A program made the position numbers and the translations under genes. Below the pieces are notes generated by a model. That model had not been told where the DNA came from, made no database searches, and saw only the letters and a list, made by a program, of their open reading frames with translations. Shown here one piece after another: positions 56,712 to 64,000 of a stretch of 64,000 nt of DNA. This DNA comes from DATLED01 sp035525495. GTDB taxonomy: Bacteria; Actinomycetota; Acidimicrobiia; Acidimicrobiales; CADCTF01. The stretch is from the NCBI GenBank assembly GCA_035525495.1, contig DATLED010000029.1:18127-82126 (forward strand). The letters run 5' to 3'. Position 1 is the first letter of the stretch. Every line of letters starts with the position of its first letter.

Positions 56712-57551
56712 ATGAGCCGCGCCACGACCCACGTCGCCGGGGTGATCGGCGACCCGGTCCGCCACAGCCTCAGCCCGGTCATCCACAACGCCGCCTACGC
56801 CGCCCTCGACCTCGACTGGGTCTACGTCGCCTTTCCGGTCTCGACCGGTCACGCCCCCGACGCGGTCGCAGCCATGCGAACGCTCGGCATCGCGGGACTG
56901 AACGTCACGATGCCGCACAAGGCCGACGTCATCGCCGGCCTCGACGGACTGTCGCCGACCGCCGCTGCGCTCGGCGCCGTGAACACCATCCACCGCCGCG
57001 GTGACGACCTGGTGGGCGACAACACCGACGGCGCGGGCTTTCTCGACGCCCTCCGCCACGACGAGGGCTTCGAAGCGGCCGGGTGCCGTGCCGTCGTGTT
57101 CGGCGCCGGAGGCGCGGCCCGCGCCGTCGTGCTCGCGCTGGCGCACGCCGGTGCGCTCGACATCGCCGTCGTGAATCGGACGGCGTCACGGGCGGGCGCC
57201 ACCGTGGCGCTCGCATCGGACAAAGCCCGCATCGGGAACGAAGAGGACATTGCCGACGCGGATCTCGTGGTCAACGCCACCCCCGTCGGGATGCGGGGCG
57301 CCGGCACCGACGGCGCCCTCCCGCTGGAGCCGGCCCACCTCCGGGCGAACCAGCTGGTCGTCGACCTCGTCTACCACCCGTTGCGGACGCCGCTGCTCGC
57401 CGCAGCCCGCGAGCGGGGAGCGGTCGCCGTCACCGGTCTCGGGATGCTCATCCACCAGGCAGCCCACGCCTTCCGCCTCTGGACGGGTGAGGACCCCCCG
57501 CTCGAGGTGATGTCGGCCGCCGCCCTTGCGGCGCTGGCGACACGCGGCTGA
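56712..57551 (+). CDS. aroE: Shikimate dehydrogenase
   Basis: 279 residues, NADP-dependent reduction of 3-dehydroshikimate. VIGDPVRHSLSPVIHNAAY (substrate Ser pair), NVTMPHKADV (catalytic Lys), NTDGAGFLDAL, nucleotide loop FGAGGAARAVVLAL and NATPVGM are intact. It ends the alaS-ruvX-mltG-aroE run and precedes the pilus cluster. Confidence 0.94.
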   Translation: MSRATTHVAGVIGDPVRHSLSPVIHNAAYAALDLDWVYVAFPVSTGHAPDAVAAMRTLGIAGLNVTMPHKADVIAGLDGLSPTAAALGAVNTIHRRGDDLVGDNTDGAGFLDALRHDEGFEAAGCRAVVFGAGGAARAVVLALAHAGALDIAVVNRTASRAGATVALASDKARIGNEEDIADADLVVNATPVGMRGAGTDGALPLEPAHLRANQLVVDLVYHPLRTPLLAAARERGAVAVTGLGMLIHQAAHAFRLWTGEDPPLEVMSAAALAALATRG

Positions 57552-57569
57552 ACTAGGAGTGAAGTGGGC

Positions 57570-57602
57570 CATAGGACCTGCCGATGATGCAGGAGTCCCA
57601 CC
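57570..57602 (+). promoter_or_regulatory. Nested hairpin in the leader of the DUF4388 gene
   Basis: CCTGC (57577 area) and GCAGG pair around CGATGAT, and the flanking GTGGG and CCCAC can extend the structure. It lies 20-50 bases before GTG 57621, with GGAGG between. It could be a weak aroE terminator or a leader element; no known class was recognised. Confidence 0.3.
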
Positions 57603-57620
57603 CGGCCACCGGAGGTCATC

Positions 57621-58781
57621 GTGTCACTGCAGGGAACTCTCGAGACGTTTGCACTGCCCGATGTGCTCGTCCTCCTCTCGTCTACGAAGAAGGACGGGGA
57701 GCTGCGGGTCGTGGGTGGCCGTATCGACGGCAAGGTCTGGCTCGAGAACGGCGAGATCGTCCACAGCAACGTGGGTGGCAAGGACGCCGAGCCGGTCGAC
57801 GCCATCTTCGAGCTCCTCCGCCTCGAGAAGGGCACCTTCAACTTCGACAACGAGTCGGCGCCGCCCTCGAGGGGTGATGCCGTCGCCATCGACGGCGTGC
57901 TCGTGGATGCTCAGATCCGCCTCGCCGAGTGGAACGAGATCGCCAAGGTCGTCCCGCACCTCGACGCCGTCGTGGACATGGCCCACGATGCCCCGTCCGA
58001 CGAGGTCGTCATCACCCGCGACCAGTGGAGCATGTTGCGCCGCGTCGCCGGTGGCCGGTCCGTCAACGATCTCATGGTCGCGCTCGGCCACTCCGAGTTC
58101 GACACCTGCCGCACGGTGAAGGAGCTCGTCGAGTCCCACCTGGCCAGCATCGACGTCGACGCCAAGCCGAGGCGGGCCCCCGCAGAGAAGCCGGCTGACG
58201 CGCCCCGTTCGACATCTGAGGCCCGTTCGACATCTGAGGCCCGTTCGACATCTGACGACACAGGCGAGGAGTTGGTCGCCAACGCCGCGCACGCCGCTCA
58301 GGAGAAGGCAGACCGACCCAAGGAGTCGGTGGATGCGGTCAAGCCCGCAGAGCCGGCCAGGAACGGCGTCGCGCCCGCCAAGTCCCCGACGCCTGCCGAG
58401 CCGCCGAAGGTCGCGGCGATCACGACCTCCCGCAAGAACGACGATCCCGGTGGCGAGCGCGTGGCCAAGCAGGACGAGCTCGACGCGCTGGCCGAGCTGG
58501 CCAGCAGGCCCCAGAAGGTCCGCCCGACCACGAGCACCGAGGCCGAGGACCGCGACACCGCTCAGCGGCTCACGGCGACGAAGACCGTCGACAGGCCGTT
58601 GGAGGAAGCCAAGGCACTCGTCGCGCAGCTGGCCGCGCTGAGCGGCGACGATGAGGCGGAGGTGGCTGCCAAGGTCACCGAGCACCTGGCCTCCGGTGGC
58701 CAGCTTCCCGAGGTCCCGGACGGTGACGAGCCCATCAATCGCGGTCTCCTGCTGAAGTTCCTGTCCTCCGTTCGGAACTAA
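57621..58781 (+). CDS. DUF4388 (PATAN-like) domain protein at the head of the pilus cluster
   Basis: 386 residues. N-terminal DUF4388 domain (about 1-100: SLQGTLETFALPDVLVLLSSTKKDGELRV, GKVWLENGEIVHS, LEKGTFNF), a second helical region (about 100-180, including WSMLRRVAGGRSVNDLM), a long Pro/Ala/Lys/Glu-rich linker with a short tandem repeat, and a helical C-terminus (about 310-386). DUF4388/PATAN domains occur in regulators of pilus-dependent movement in other phyla, so control of the downstream pil genes is a fair inference. GGAGG precedes GTG 57621. Confidence 0.78.
   Translation: MSLQGTLETFALPDVLVLLSSTKKDGELRVVGGRIDGKVWLENGEIVHSNVGGKDAEPVDAIFELLRLEKGTFNFDNESAPPSRGDAVAIDGVLVDAQIRLAEWNEIAKVVPHLDAVVDMAHDAPSDEVVITRDQWSMLRRVAGGRSVNDLMVALGHSEFDTCRTVKELVESHLASIDVDAKPRRAPAEKPADAPRSTSEARSTSEARSTSDDTGEELVANAAHAAQEKADRPKESVDAVKPAEPARNGVAPAKSPTPAEPPKVAAITTSRKNDDPGGERVAKQDELDALAELASRPQKVRPTTSTEAEDRDTAQRLTATKTVDRPLEEAKALVAQLAALSGDDEAEVAAKVTEHLASGGQLPEVPDGDEPINRGLLLKFLSSVRN
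58206..58259 (+). repeat. 18-bp tandem repeat, three units, in the DUF4388 gene
   Basis: CGTTCGACATCTGAGGCC occurs exactly twice (58206-58223, 58224-58241) and a third time with a changed end (58242-58259). It encodes R-S-T-S-E-A twice and R-S-T-S-D-D. Its lower GC than the surrounding sequence and exactness suggest recent slippage expansion within the linker. Confidence 0.9.
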
Positions 58782-58849
58782 TCCCCGACCTGCGCGACAC
58801 TCGTGGGTCGTAGGGGGTACAGGTCTGCAGGTGAAGGACGGACGAGGCG

Positions 58850-60526
58850 ATGTCTGAGATCGACAGGATCGGCGCCTTTCTCGTTTCCCGCGGGCTGCTG
58901 ACGCAGGCCCAGCTCGAGCTCGCACTCGACGAGCAGGGGCGGACGGGGAAGTCGCTCGGTCGCGTCCTCCTCGATCAGGACCTCGTCTCGGAGGGTGACC
59001 TGATGGCGGCACTGGCCGCCCAGATCGGGATGGACTTCGTCGACCTCGACAGCTACTCGATCGACTCGAGCGCGGTCACGCTGATCAGCGACACGTTGGC
59101 CAAGCGCTACCAGGCGCTGCCCATCGGCTGGGACAACGGACAGCTGGTCGTGGCCATGTCCGACCCGTCGAACGTGTTCGCCATCGACGACATCCGCACG
59201 ATCACGCGGGCCACCGTCAAGACGGTGATGGCGACCAGGCAGTCGATCATCGACGCCATCGAGAAGCACAACCGGATGGACGCCGAGGCCGACGAGATCT
59301 CGGCCGAGGCGTCGAGTGACTTCGAGGACGACGACGACCTCTCGTCGATGAAGGAGGTCGTCGAGGACGCGCCGATCGTCAAGCTGGTGAACCTGCTGAT
59401 CAGCCAAGCGGTGGCCGACCGTGCCTCGGACATCCACATCGAGCCCGGGGAGAAGGATCTCCGGGTCCGGTACCGCATCGACGGCGTGCTCCACGAGAAG
59501 ATGCGCCCGCCGAAGAACATCCAGGCCGGGATCATCTCGCGGTTGAAGATCATGGCGGACATCAACATCGCCGAGCGCCGGATCCCCCAGGACGGCCGGG
59601 TGACGGCCACCATCGGTGGAAAGGCGATCGATCTCCGCGTGGCGACCCTCCCGACGGTGTACGGCGAGAAGGTCGTCATGCGGATTCTGGACAAGTCGAC
59701 GTCGGTGAAGACGCTCGACGACCTCGGGTTCCTGCCCGAGACCCGGGCCCGCTTCGAGTCGTCGTTCAACAAGCCGTACGGGACGATCCTCGTCACCGGT
59801 CCGACGGGTTCGGGCAAGTCGACGACGCTCTACGCGACGCTGAACATCCTCAACGACGAGTCCAAGAACATCATCACCGTCGAGGACCCGGTCGAGTACC
59901 GCCTGGCCGGCATCAACCAGGTGCAGGTCAACAACAAGGCCGGCATGACGTTCGCCGCCGCGCTGCGGTCGATCCTTCGGTCCGACCCGGACATCGTGCT
60001 CGTGGGAGAGATCCGCGACAAGGAGACGGCCACGATCGCCGTCGAGGCCGCCCTGACCGGCCACCTGGTCCTCTCGACGCTCCACACGAACGACGCCGCT
60101 TCCACGCCGACCCGGCTGGTCGAGATGGGCGTCGAACCGTTCCTGGTGGCGACGGCCCTGGACGCCATCGTCGCTCAGCGGCTGGCGAGGCGCCTGTGTG
60201 AGAAGTGCAAGGAGCCGTACACGCCGACGATGACCGAGCTCGAGACCGTGGGGTGGGACTTCGGCGACTCCGAGTCGATTCCGCAGCTGTACCGGGCGGT
60301 CGGGTGCCAGGCGTGCGGCAAGACCGGCTACCTCGGTCGCTTCGCCGTCCACGAGGTCCTGTTGGTCTCCGAGGATGTGGAGCGTCTGATCGTCGAGCAC
60401 GGCCATTCCGAGGACATCAAGAAGGTTGCCATCGCTCAGGGCATGCTGACGTTGCGGCAGGCTGGCCTGACCCACGTCGCCAAGGGCATCACGACCATCG
60501 AAGAGGTCCTCCGCGTCATCGTTTGA
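58850..60526 (+). CDS. pilB: Type IV pilus assembly ATPase PilB
   Basis: Hexameric motor for pilus extension, 558 residues. An N-terminal MshEN-type domain (about 1-150: LGRVLLDQDLVSEGDLMAALA) can bind c-di-GMP in some relatives. The motor has Walker A GPTGSGKSTT, Asp box VEDPVEYRLAGINQVQVN, Walker B ILRSDPDIVLVGEIRDKETA, His box LSTLHTNDAASTPTRL and a zinc site CEKCKEP...CQACGKTGYLGR. ATG 58850 with AGGACGGACGAGG purines upstream. Confidence 0.95.
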   Translation: MSEIDRIGAFLVSRGLLTQAQLELALDEQGRTGKSLGRVLLDQDLVSEGDLMAALAAQIGMDFVDLDSYSIDSSAVTLISDTLAKRYQALPIGWDNGQLVVAMSDPSNVFAIDDIRTITRATVKTVMATRQSIIDAIEKHNRMDAEADEISAEASSDFEDDDDLSSMKEVVEDAPIVKLVNLLISQAVADRASDIHIEPGEKDLRVRYRIDGVLHEKMRPPKNIQAGIISRLKIMADINIAERRIPQDGRVTATIGGKAIDLRVATLPTVYGEKVVMRILDKSTSVKTLDDLGFLPETRARFESSFNKPYGTILVTGPTGSGKSTTLYATLNILNDESKNIITVEDPVEYRLAGINQVQVNNKAGMTFAAALRSILRSDPDIVLVGEIRDKETATIAVEAALTGHLVLSTLHTNDAASTPTRLVEMGVEPFLVATALDAIVAQRLARRLCEKCKEPYTPTMTELETVGWDFGDSESIPQLYRAVGCQACGKTGYLGRFAVHEVLLVSEDVERLIVEHGHSEDIKKVAIAQGMLTLRQAGLTHVAKGITTIEEVLRVIV

Positions 60527-60529
60527 CCG

Positions 60530-60568
60530 GCTTATTCGGCTCAGGAGACCCGGAGCCGTGCCGATAAG
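60530..60568 (+). promoter_or_regulatory. Stem-loop between pilB and pilT
   Basis: CTTATTCGGCTC (60531-60542) can pair with GAGCCG (60553-60558) and ATAAG (60564-60568), leaving a small bulge. It stands just before the pilT ribosome site (AAGAGG, ATG 60574). It could attenuate between extension and retraction motor genes; no T-run follows. Confidence 0.35.
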
Positions 60569-60573
60569 AGGAC

Positions 60574-62187
60574 ATGCAAGCTGCCTCGCGACGGCTCGGG
60601 GAGTTCCTCGTCGAGCGGAAGGTCCTGTCCCGTGACGCCCTCGAGGCGATGCTCGAACGGGAGGCCAACGAGGGCGTTCCGCTCTCGAAGATCCTGATCA
60701 ACGAGGGTCTCGTGGGCGAGAAAGACCTGGTCGCGGCGGTCGCCCACCAGGTGGGGATCCGCTTCATCGACCTGTCCCAGACGCCCGTCCACCCGACGGT
60801 CGATCGGCTCGTCCCTTCGGAGATGGCGCGAAGGTACCTGGCCATCGCCGTCGAGCTCGACGGCGCCGACCTCGTCGTGGCGATGGTCGACCCGTCGAAC
60901 CGCGAGGCGCTGGCCGCCCTCGAGTCCGCCACCGGCTGGCCGATCCGGCCGGCCATCGCCGTGCGCACCGAGGTCAAGCGCCTCGTTTCCGCCATGTACG
61001 GCGACGTGCCCGACTCCGACCCCCAGGCCATGGACGACCTCGGCGAGATCACGCTGCCCTCGGGGAACAGCGACATGACGATCCCTGCCATGGCTTCCCA
61101 GGACGGACCGGCCATGGAGGAGCTCCACGTCAACGACCTGCTCCAGCGGGTCGTCGACCTCGGCGGCTCCGACCTGCATCTCACGGTCGGCATCCACCCC
61201 TCGGTCCGGGTCCACGGCGACGTCAAGCCGCTGACCGAGTTCCCGAAGCTCAACGGCTCCGAGATCCGCCGGATGATCTACGCCATCCTCACGCAGAAGC
61301 AGAGGGAGAAGTTCGAGACGGACCTCGAGCTCGACACCTCGCACTCCGTTCCCCAGGTCGGGCGCTTCCGGGTGAACGTCTTCCTGCAGCGCGACTCCGT
61401 GGGCGCGGTCATGCGGACCATCCCGTTCGAGATCGTGCCCCTCGACCAGCTGGGCCTGCCTGCCTCGGTGCGCCAGTTCGCCGAGCTGCCCCGTGGCCTC
61501 GTGCTCGTCACCGGTCCGACCGGTTCCGGGAAGTCGACCTCGCTGGCGTCGCTCGTCGACATCATCAACGTGTCGAAGCCGTGCCACATCATGACGGTCG
61601 AGGACCCCATCGAGTTCCTCCACAACCACAAGCAGGCGATCGTCAACCAACGCGAGATCGGCGAGGACACGCATTCGTTCGCTTCGGCGCTCAAGCACGT
61701 CCTCCGCCAGGACCCCGACGTCATCCTCGTCGGCGAGATGCGCGACCTCGAGACGATCTCCACTGCGCTCACCGCCGCCGAGACCGGCCACCTCGTGTTC
61801 GCCACCCTGCACACGCAGGATGCGCCCCAATCGGTCGACCGCATCATCGACGTGTTCCCGTCCTATCAGCAGCAGCAGGTACGGGTGCAGCTGGCCTCCG
61901 CGCTCCAGGGCATCGTGACCCAGCAGCTCCTGCCGATCCGCACCGGGCGTGGCCGCGCCGTCGCCGCTGAGGTCATGGTGGCCACCCCGGCCATCCGGAA
62001 CCTCATCCGTGAGGGCAAGACGCACCAGATCTACTCCGCCATGCAGGCCGGCGGGAAGTACGGCATGCAGACGATGGACCAGTCGCTCGCCGCCCTGGTC
62101 GCAAGGGGCGTCATCTCGATGGAGGTCGCGATCGAGCGCTGCGCCAACGAAGAAGACCTCCGCCGCCTCAGCGGCGGCTCTCGCTAA
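60574..62187 (+). CDS. pilT: Type IV pilus retraction ATPase PilT with an extra N-terminal MshEN-like domain
   Basis: 537 residues, about 190 more than a usual PilT. Residues about 1-150 (RRLGEFLVERKVLSRDALEAML, LGxx-type repeat ILINEGLVGEKDLVAAVA) parallel the MshEN domain of PilB. Residues about 185-537 are PilT: Walker A GPTGSGKSTS, VEDPIEFLHNHKQAIVNQRE, RQDPDVILVGEMRDLET, DAPQSVDRIIDVFPSYQQQQ and AIRNLIREGKTHQIYSAMQ, which are PilT rather than PilB hallmarks. The fusion suggests that retraction, too, responds to a cyclic dinucleotide. This is inferred; key binding residues were not verified. Confidence 0.88.
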   Translation: MQAASRRLGEFLVERKVLSRDALEAMLEREANEGVPLSKILINEGLVGEKDLVAAVAHQVGIRFIDLSQTPVHPTVDRLVPSEMARRYLAIAVELDGADLVVAMVDPSNREALAALESATGWPIRPAIAVRTEVKRLVSAMYGDVPDSDPQAMDDLGEITLPSGNSDMTIPAMASQDGPAMEELHVNDLLQRVVDLGGSDLHLTVGIHPSVRVHGDVKPLTEFPKLNGSEIRRMIYAILTQKQREKFETDLELDTSHSVPQVGRFRVNVFLQRDSVGAVMRTIPFEIVPLDQLGLPASVRQFAELPRGLVLVTGPTGSGKSTSLASLVDIINVSKPCHIMTVEDPIEFLHNHKQAIVNQREIGEDTHSFASALKHVLRQDPDVILVGEMRDLETISTALTAAETGHLVFATLHTQDAPQSVDRIIDVFPSYQQQQVRVQLASALQGIVTQQLLPIRTGRGRAVAAEVMVATPAIRNLIREGKTHQIYSAMQAGGKYGMQTMDQSLAALVARGVISMEVAIERCANEEDLRRLSGGSR

Positions 62188-62210
62188 TCGAACGGAAGGC
62201 CTGACCACCC

Positions 62211-63425
62211 ATGGCGGAGACCTACGCCTACAAAGTCCGCGACCGCGGCGGCAAGATGCTCGAAGGGACGCTCGAGGCCGACTCGACGACGCTCGTCGCC
62301 AACAAGCTGCGGCAGATGGGCTACGTGCCGATCAACATCGAGAAGGCCGCCGGCGCCGGCATGAAGACGGAGATCACCCTCTTCAAGAAGAAGCCGAAGC
62401 TCAAGGACATCTCGGTGTTCTCGCGGCAGTTCGCCACGATGATCAACTCCGGCCTCTCGTTGCTGCGGTCGCTGTACATCCTCAGCGAGCAGACCGAGAA
62501 CAAGGGGCTTCAGGACGTCATCGTGGAGGTCCGGACCGACGTTGAGAAGGGCGCCTCGCTCTCCCAGGCATTGGCGAAGCATCCGAAGGTGTTCAACAAA
62601 CTCTACGTGTCGATGGTCAAATCCGGCGAAGTCGGCGGTGTCCTGGACTCGGTGCTCCTGCGGCTGTCGGACACCATCGAGAAGCAGGTCGAGCTCCGAG
62701 GCAAGATCAAGTCGGCGATGACCTATCCGGTCGCCGTGCTTGGCCTGGTGCTGTGCATCGTCGCCGCGATGCTGCTCTTCATCGTCCCGATCTTCGCGAG
62801 CCTCTACGACGACCTGGGTGGCACCCTTCCGCTCCCCACCAGGGTCCTGCTCGTCATCTCGCACGTCCTTACGACGTTTCTACCCGTCGTCGTCTTGATC
62901 ATGGCCGGCCTCGTCTATGGCTTCCGGCGCTGGATCAAGACCGAGTCCGGACGACGCGCATGGGACAGCTTCAAGCTGCGCGTGCCGATCATCGGACCGC
63001 TCGTCCAGAAGACCGCCATCACCCGCTTCTGCACGACCTTGTCTGCGCTGCTCCGCTCGGGCGTGCCGATCCTGGAGGCTCTGGAGATCGTTGCGGACAC
63101 GGTCAGCAACACGGTGATGGCCGACGCTGTCAAAGACGTCTCGCAGGCGGTCAAGGGTGGCGAGTCGATCCACAAGCCGCTGCAGAACCACAAGGTGTTC
63201 CCGACGATGGTCGTCCAGATGATGGCCGTCGGTGAGGAGACCGGTGCCCTCGACGAGATGCTCGAGAAGGTCGGCAGGTTTTACGAGCAGGAGGTGGAGG
63301 CCACGGTCGACGCGCTCACGTCCCTCCTCGAGCCGATGTTGATCGTGGTCCTCGGTGGTGCCGTCGGCGGCATGGTCGTCTCGCTGTACATGCCGATGTT
63401 CAACATCATCAAGCTCGTCCAGTAG
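62211..63425 (+). CDS. pilC: Type IV pilus inner-membrane platform protein PilC
   Basis: 404 residues with two T2SSF domains (FSRQFATMINSGLSLLRSL and FCTTLSALLRSGVPILEAL), three membrane helices (around AVLGLVLCIVAAMLLFIV, VVVLIMAGLVYGF and the C-terminal VLGGAVGGMVVSLYMPMF) and the N-terminal YKVRDRGGKMLEGTLEA. It connects PilB/PilT with the growing pilus. Confidence 0.95.
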   Translation: MAETYAYKVRDRGGKMLEGTLEADSTTLVANKLRQMGYVPINIEKAAGAGMKTEITLFKKKPKLKDISVFSRQFATMINSGLSLLRSLYILSEQTENKGLQDVIVEVRTDVEKGASLSQALAKHPKVFNKLYVSMVKSGEVGGVLDSVLLRLSDTIEKQVELRGKIKSAMTYPVAVLGLVLCIVAAMLLFIVPIFASLYDDLGGTLPLPTRVLLVISHVLTTFLPVVVLIMAGLVYGFRRWIKTESGRRAWDSFKLRVPIIGPLVQKTAITRFCTTLSALLRSGVPILEALEIVADTVSNTVMADAVKDVSQAVKGGESIHKPLQNHKVFPTMVVQMMAVGEETGALDEMLEKVGRFYEQEVEATVDALTSLLEPMLIVVLGGAVGGMVVSLYMPMFNIIKLVQ

Positions 63426-63511
63426 GCGAAGCGGCCAGCGCTCTCCGAGCGACGCCCGGAGAAATTCCCCCAGATCGCTCGATGATCCTCAAGATCGGCC
63501 GGGCGATGGGC

Positions 63512-63517
63512 GATAAT
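63512..63517 (+). promoter_or_regulatory. -10 element GATAAT of the prepilin transcript
   Basis: GATAAT is close to the consensus TATAAT, rare in such GC-rich DNA, and would start RNA near 63524, just before the riboswitch core. No clear -35. Confidence 0.5.
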
Positions 63518-63529
63518 TGCCTTGCGAGC

Positions 63530-63640
63530 AGGTGCTCTTGAAAAAGACAAACCCGTCGAGAGGCGGGGGCGCAATGCCACGGGACCTCACCTCACACTGG
63601 AGGGGGGGACGGTCAGCCGGGCTACCTGGAGGACCCGACA
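63530..63640 (+). promoter_or_regulatory. GEMM-I type cyclic-dinucleotide riboswitch upstream of the prepilin gene
   Basis: The order of conserved blocks matches GEMM: AAAAAGACAAACC (63541-63553), a stem capped by a GAGA tetraloop, GGCGCAATGCC (63569-63578), a variable stem, then GGTCAGCCGGGCTACC (63611-63626), the tetraloop-receptor side. Differences from the usual GGCAAACC and GCAAAGCC occur at two positions. GEMM aptamers sense c-di-GMP or, in a variant known from Geobacter pilin genes, 3',3'-cGAMP. Ligand and direction of control here cannot be read from sequence. Boundaries approximate. Confidence 0.75.
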
Positions 63641-63722
63641 CCGGTGATGACCGGGAGGGGCCCGAGAGGTGGAACACGGGCTCGCTATCCATTGTCAATA
63701 TCCACCGAAAAGGAAACCACCA

Positions 63723-64000
63723 ATGCTTGCAACGCTTCGCAAGCGCCGCGACCAGGACGAAGAGGGCTTCACCCTCATCGAGCTCATGGTCGTCGTGCTC
63801 ATCATCGCCATCCTGTTGGCGATCGCCATCCCGACGTTCCTGGGTGCCCGTGACCGCGCCAACGAGCGTGCGACCCAGTCGTCGCTCCGCAACGCGCTGA
63901 CGGCCGCCAAGACGCTGTTCACCGACAACCAGAGCTACTCGTCGGCGGACACGACCACGCTGAAGGGCATCGAGCCGAGCCTGACGTACACGACGAGCTC
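63723..64000 (+). CDS. pilA: Type IV prepilin (major pilin candidate); 3' end outside window
   Basis: At least 92 residues seen. A 15-residue charged leader ends in Gly, followed by FTLIELMVVVLIIAILLAIA: the type III signal with Gly-Phe cleavage site and Glu at +5, then the long hydrophobic helix used for filament packing. The mature start reads like bacterial PilA/PulG (IPTFLGARDRANERATQSSL). AAGGA eight bases before ATG 63723. It is placed after pilC and behind a riboswitch, which fits a highly expressed structural gene. No prepilin peptidase gene is in the window. Confidence 0.93.
   Translation, partial: MLATLRKRRDQDEEGFTLIELMVVVLIIAILLAIAIPTFLGARDRANERATQSSLRNALTAAKTLFTDNQSYSSADTTTLKGIEPSLTYTTS

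Larger units (their letters stand above)
63426..63722 (+). promoter_or_regulatory. 297-base leader region of the prepilin gene
   Basis: No plausible gene here. It holds a promoter-like GATAAT (63512), a GEMM-type riboswitch (about 63530-63640) and about 80 bases up to the prepilin ribosome site (AAGGA, 63712 region). Short ORFs in the stretch show no codon pattern and overlap the RNA element. Confidence 0.7.

Noticed and set aside
58778..62208. Two ORFs of more than 550 codons antisense to pilB and pilT
   Set aside because: Both are shadows of clear ATPase genes; composition is Asp/Arg/His-rich with no motif.

Overview
The window is GC-rich, densely coded bacterial chromosome with many GTG/TTG starts and 1-28 bp gene overlaps. 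Actinobacterial hallmarks are the mycothiol ligase mshC, an F420 reductase, phosphatidylinositol mannoside genes (PI synthase, PatA-like acyltransferase, PimA), an LPXTG-type surface protein and apparent leaderless promoters. The backbone from thrS to aroE (thrS-HIT-pgsA-patA-pimA ... pdxST-yebC-ruvCAB ... yajC-secDF-apt-relA-hisS-aspS ... rarA-alaS-ruvX-mltG-aroE) follows the order I know from mycobacteria. The type IV pilus cluster and the DGGVFTFGDA-type surface repeats argue against a mycobacterium and suggest an early-branching actinobacterium such as Acidimicrobiia. The taxon is an inference.

Layout. 1-4.3 kb (minus): a class A penicillin-binding protein (cut by the window edge) behind an ECF vitamin transporter operon (T, fused double ATPase, S). 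4.3-7.2 kb (plus): a cobalamin riboswitch, then a secreted alpha/alpha-barrel protein with six C-terminal repeats, then a membrane-anchored DUF4430 protein. Together these resemble the two domains of animal transcobalamin/intrinsic factor. 7.2-14 kb: M23 peptidase, phosphotransferase with a small partner, npdG, mshC, pdxH, a zinc peptidase. 14-25 kb: thrS, HIT hydrolase, a minus-strand block (flavin oxidoreductase, ferritin-like protein, EF-G2) and PIM genes. 25-33 kb: LPXTG surface protein, LemA, M48 peptidase, two DUF3048 lipoproteins, pdxST, yebC. 33-45 kb: peroxiredoxin, ruvCAB, queA-tgt, yajC-secDF, apt, relA. 44.7-45.7 kb: an accessory DUF559/AbiEi-like gene between two related palindromes. 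45.8-57.5 kb: hisS, aspS, rarA, alaS, ruvX, mltG, aroE. 57.6-64 kb: a type IV pilus cluster (DUF4388 protein, pilB, pilT with an extra N-terminal domain, pilC) and, behind a GEMM-type cyclic-dinucleotide riboswitch, a prepilin gene cut by the right edge.

The strongest candidates for an under-described system are (i) the riboswitch-controlled split transcobalamin-like pair beside an ECF transporter, read as a possible surface capture and import route for vitamin B12, and (ii) small palindromic elements, one apparently inserted with a 33-bp duplication that rebuilt the start of the HIT gene while keeping translational coupling. No tRNA, rRNA, CRISPR array, transposase or prophage gene was seen. 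Apart from the 297-base region before the prepilin gene, no gap between genes approaches 300 bases.
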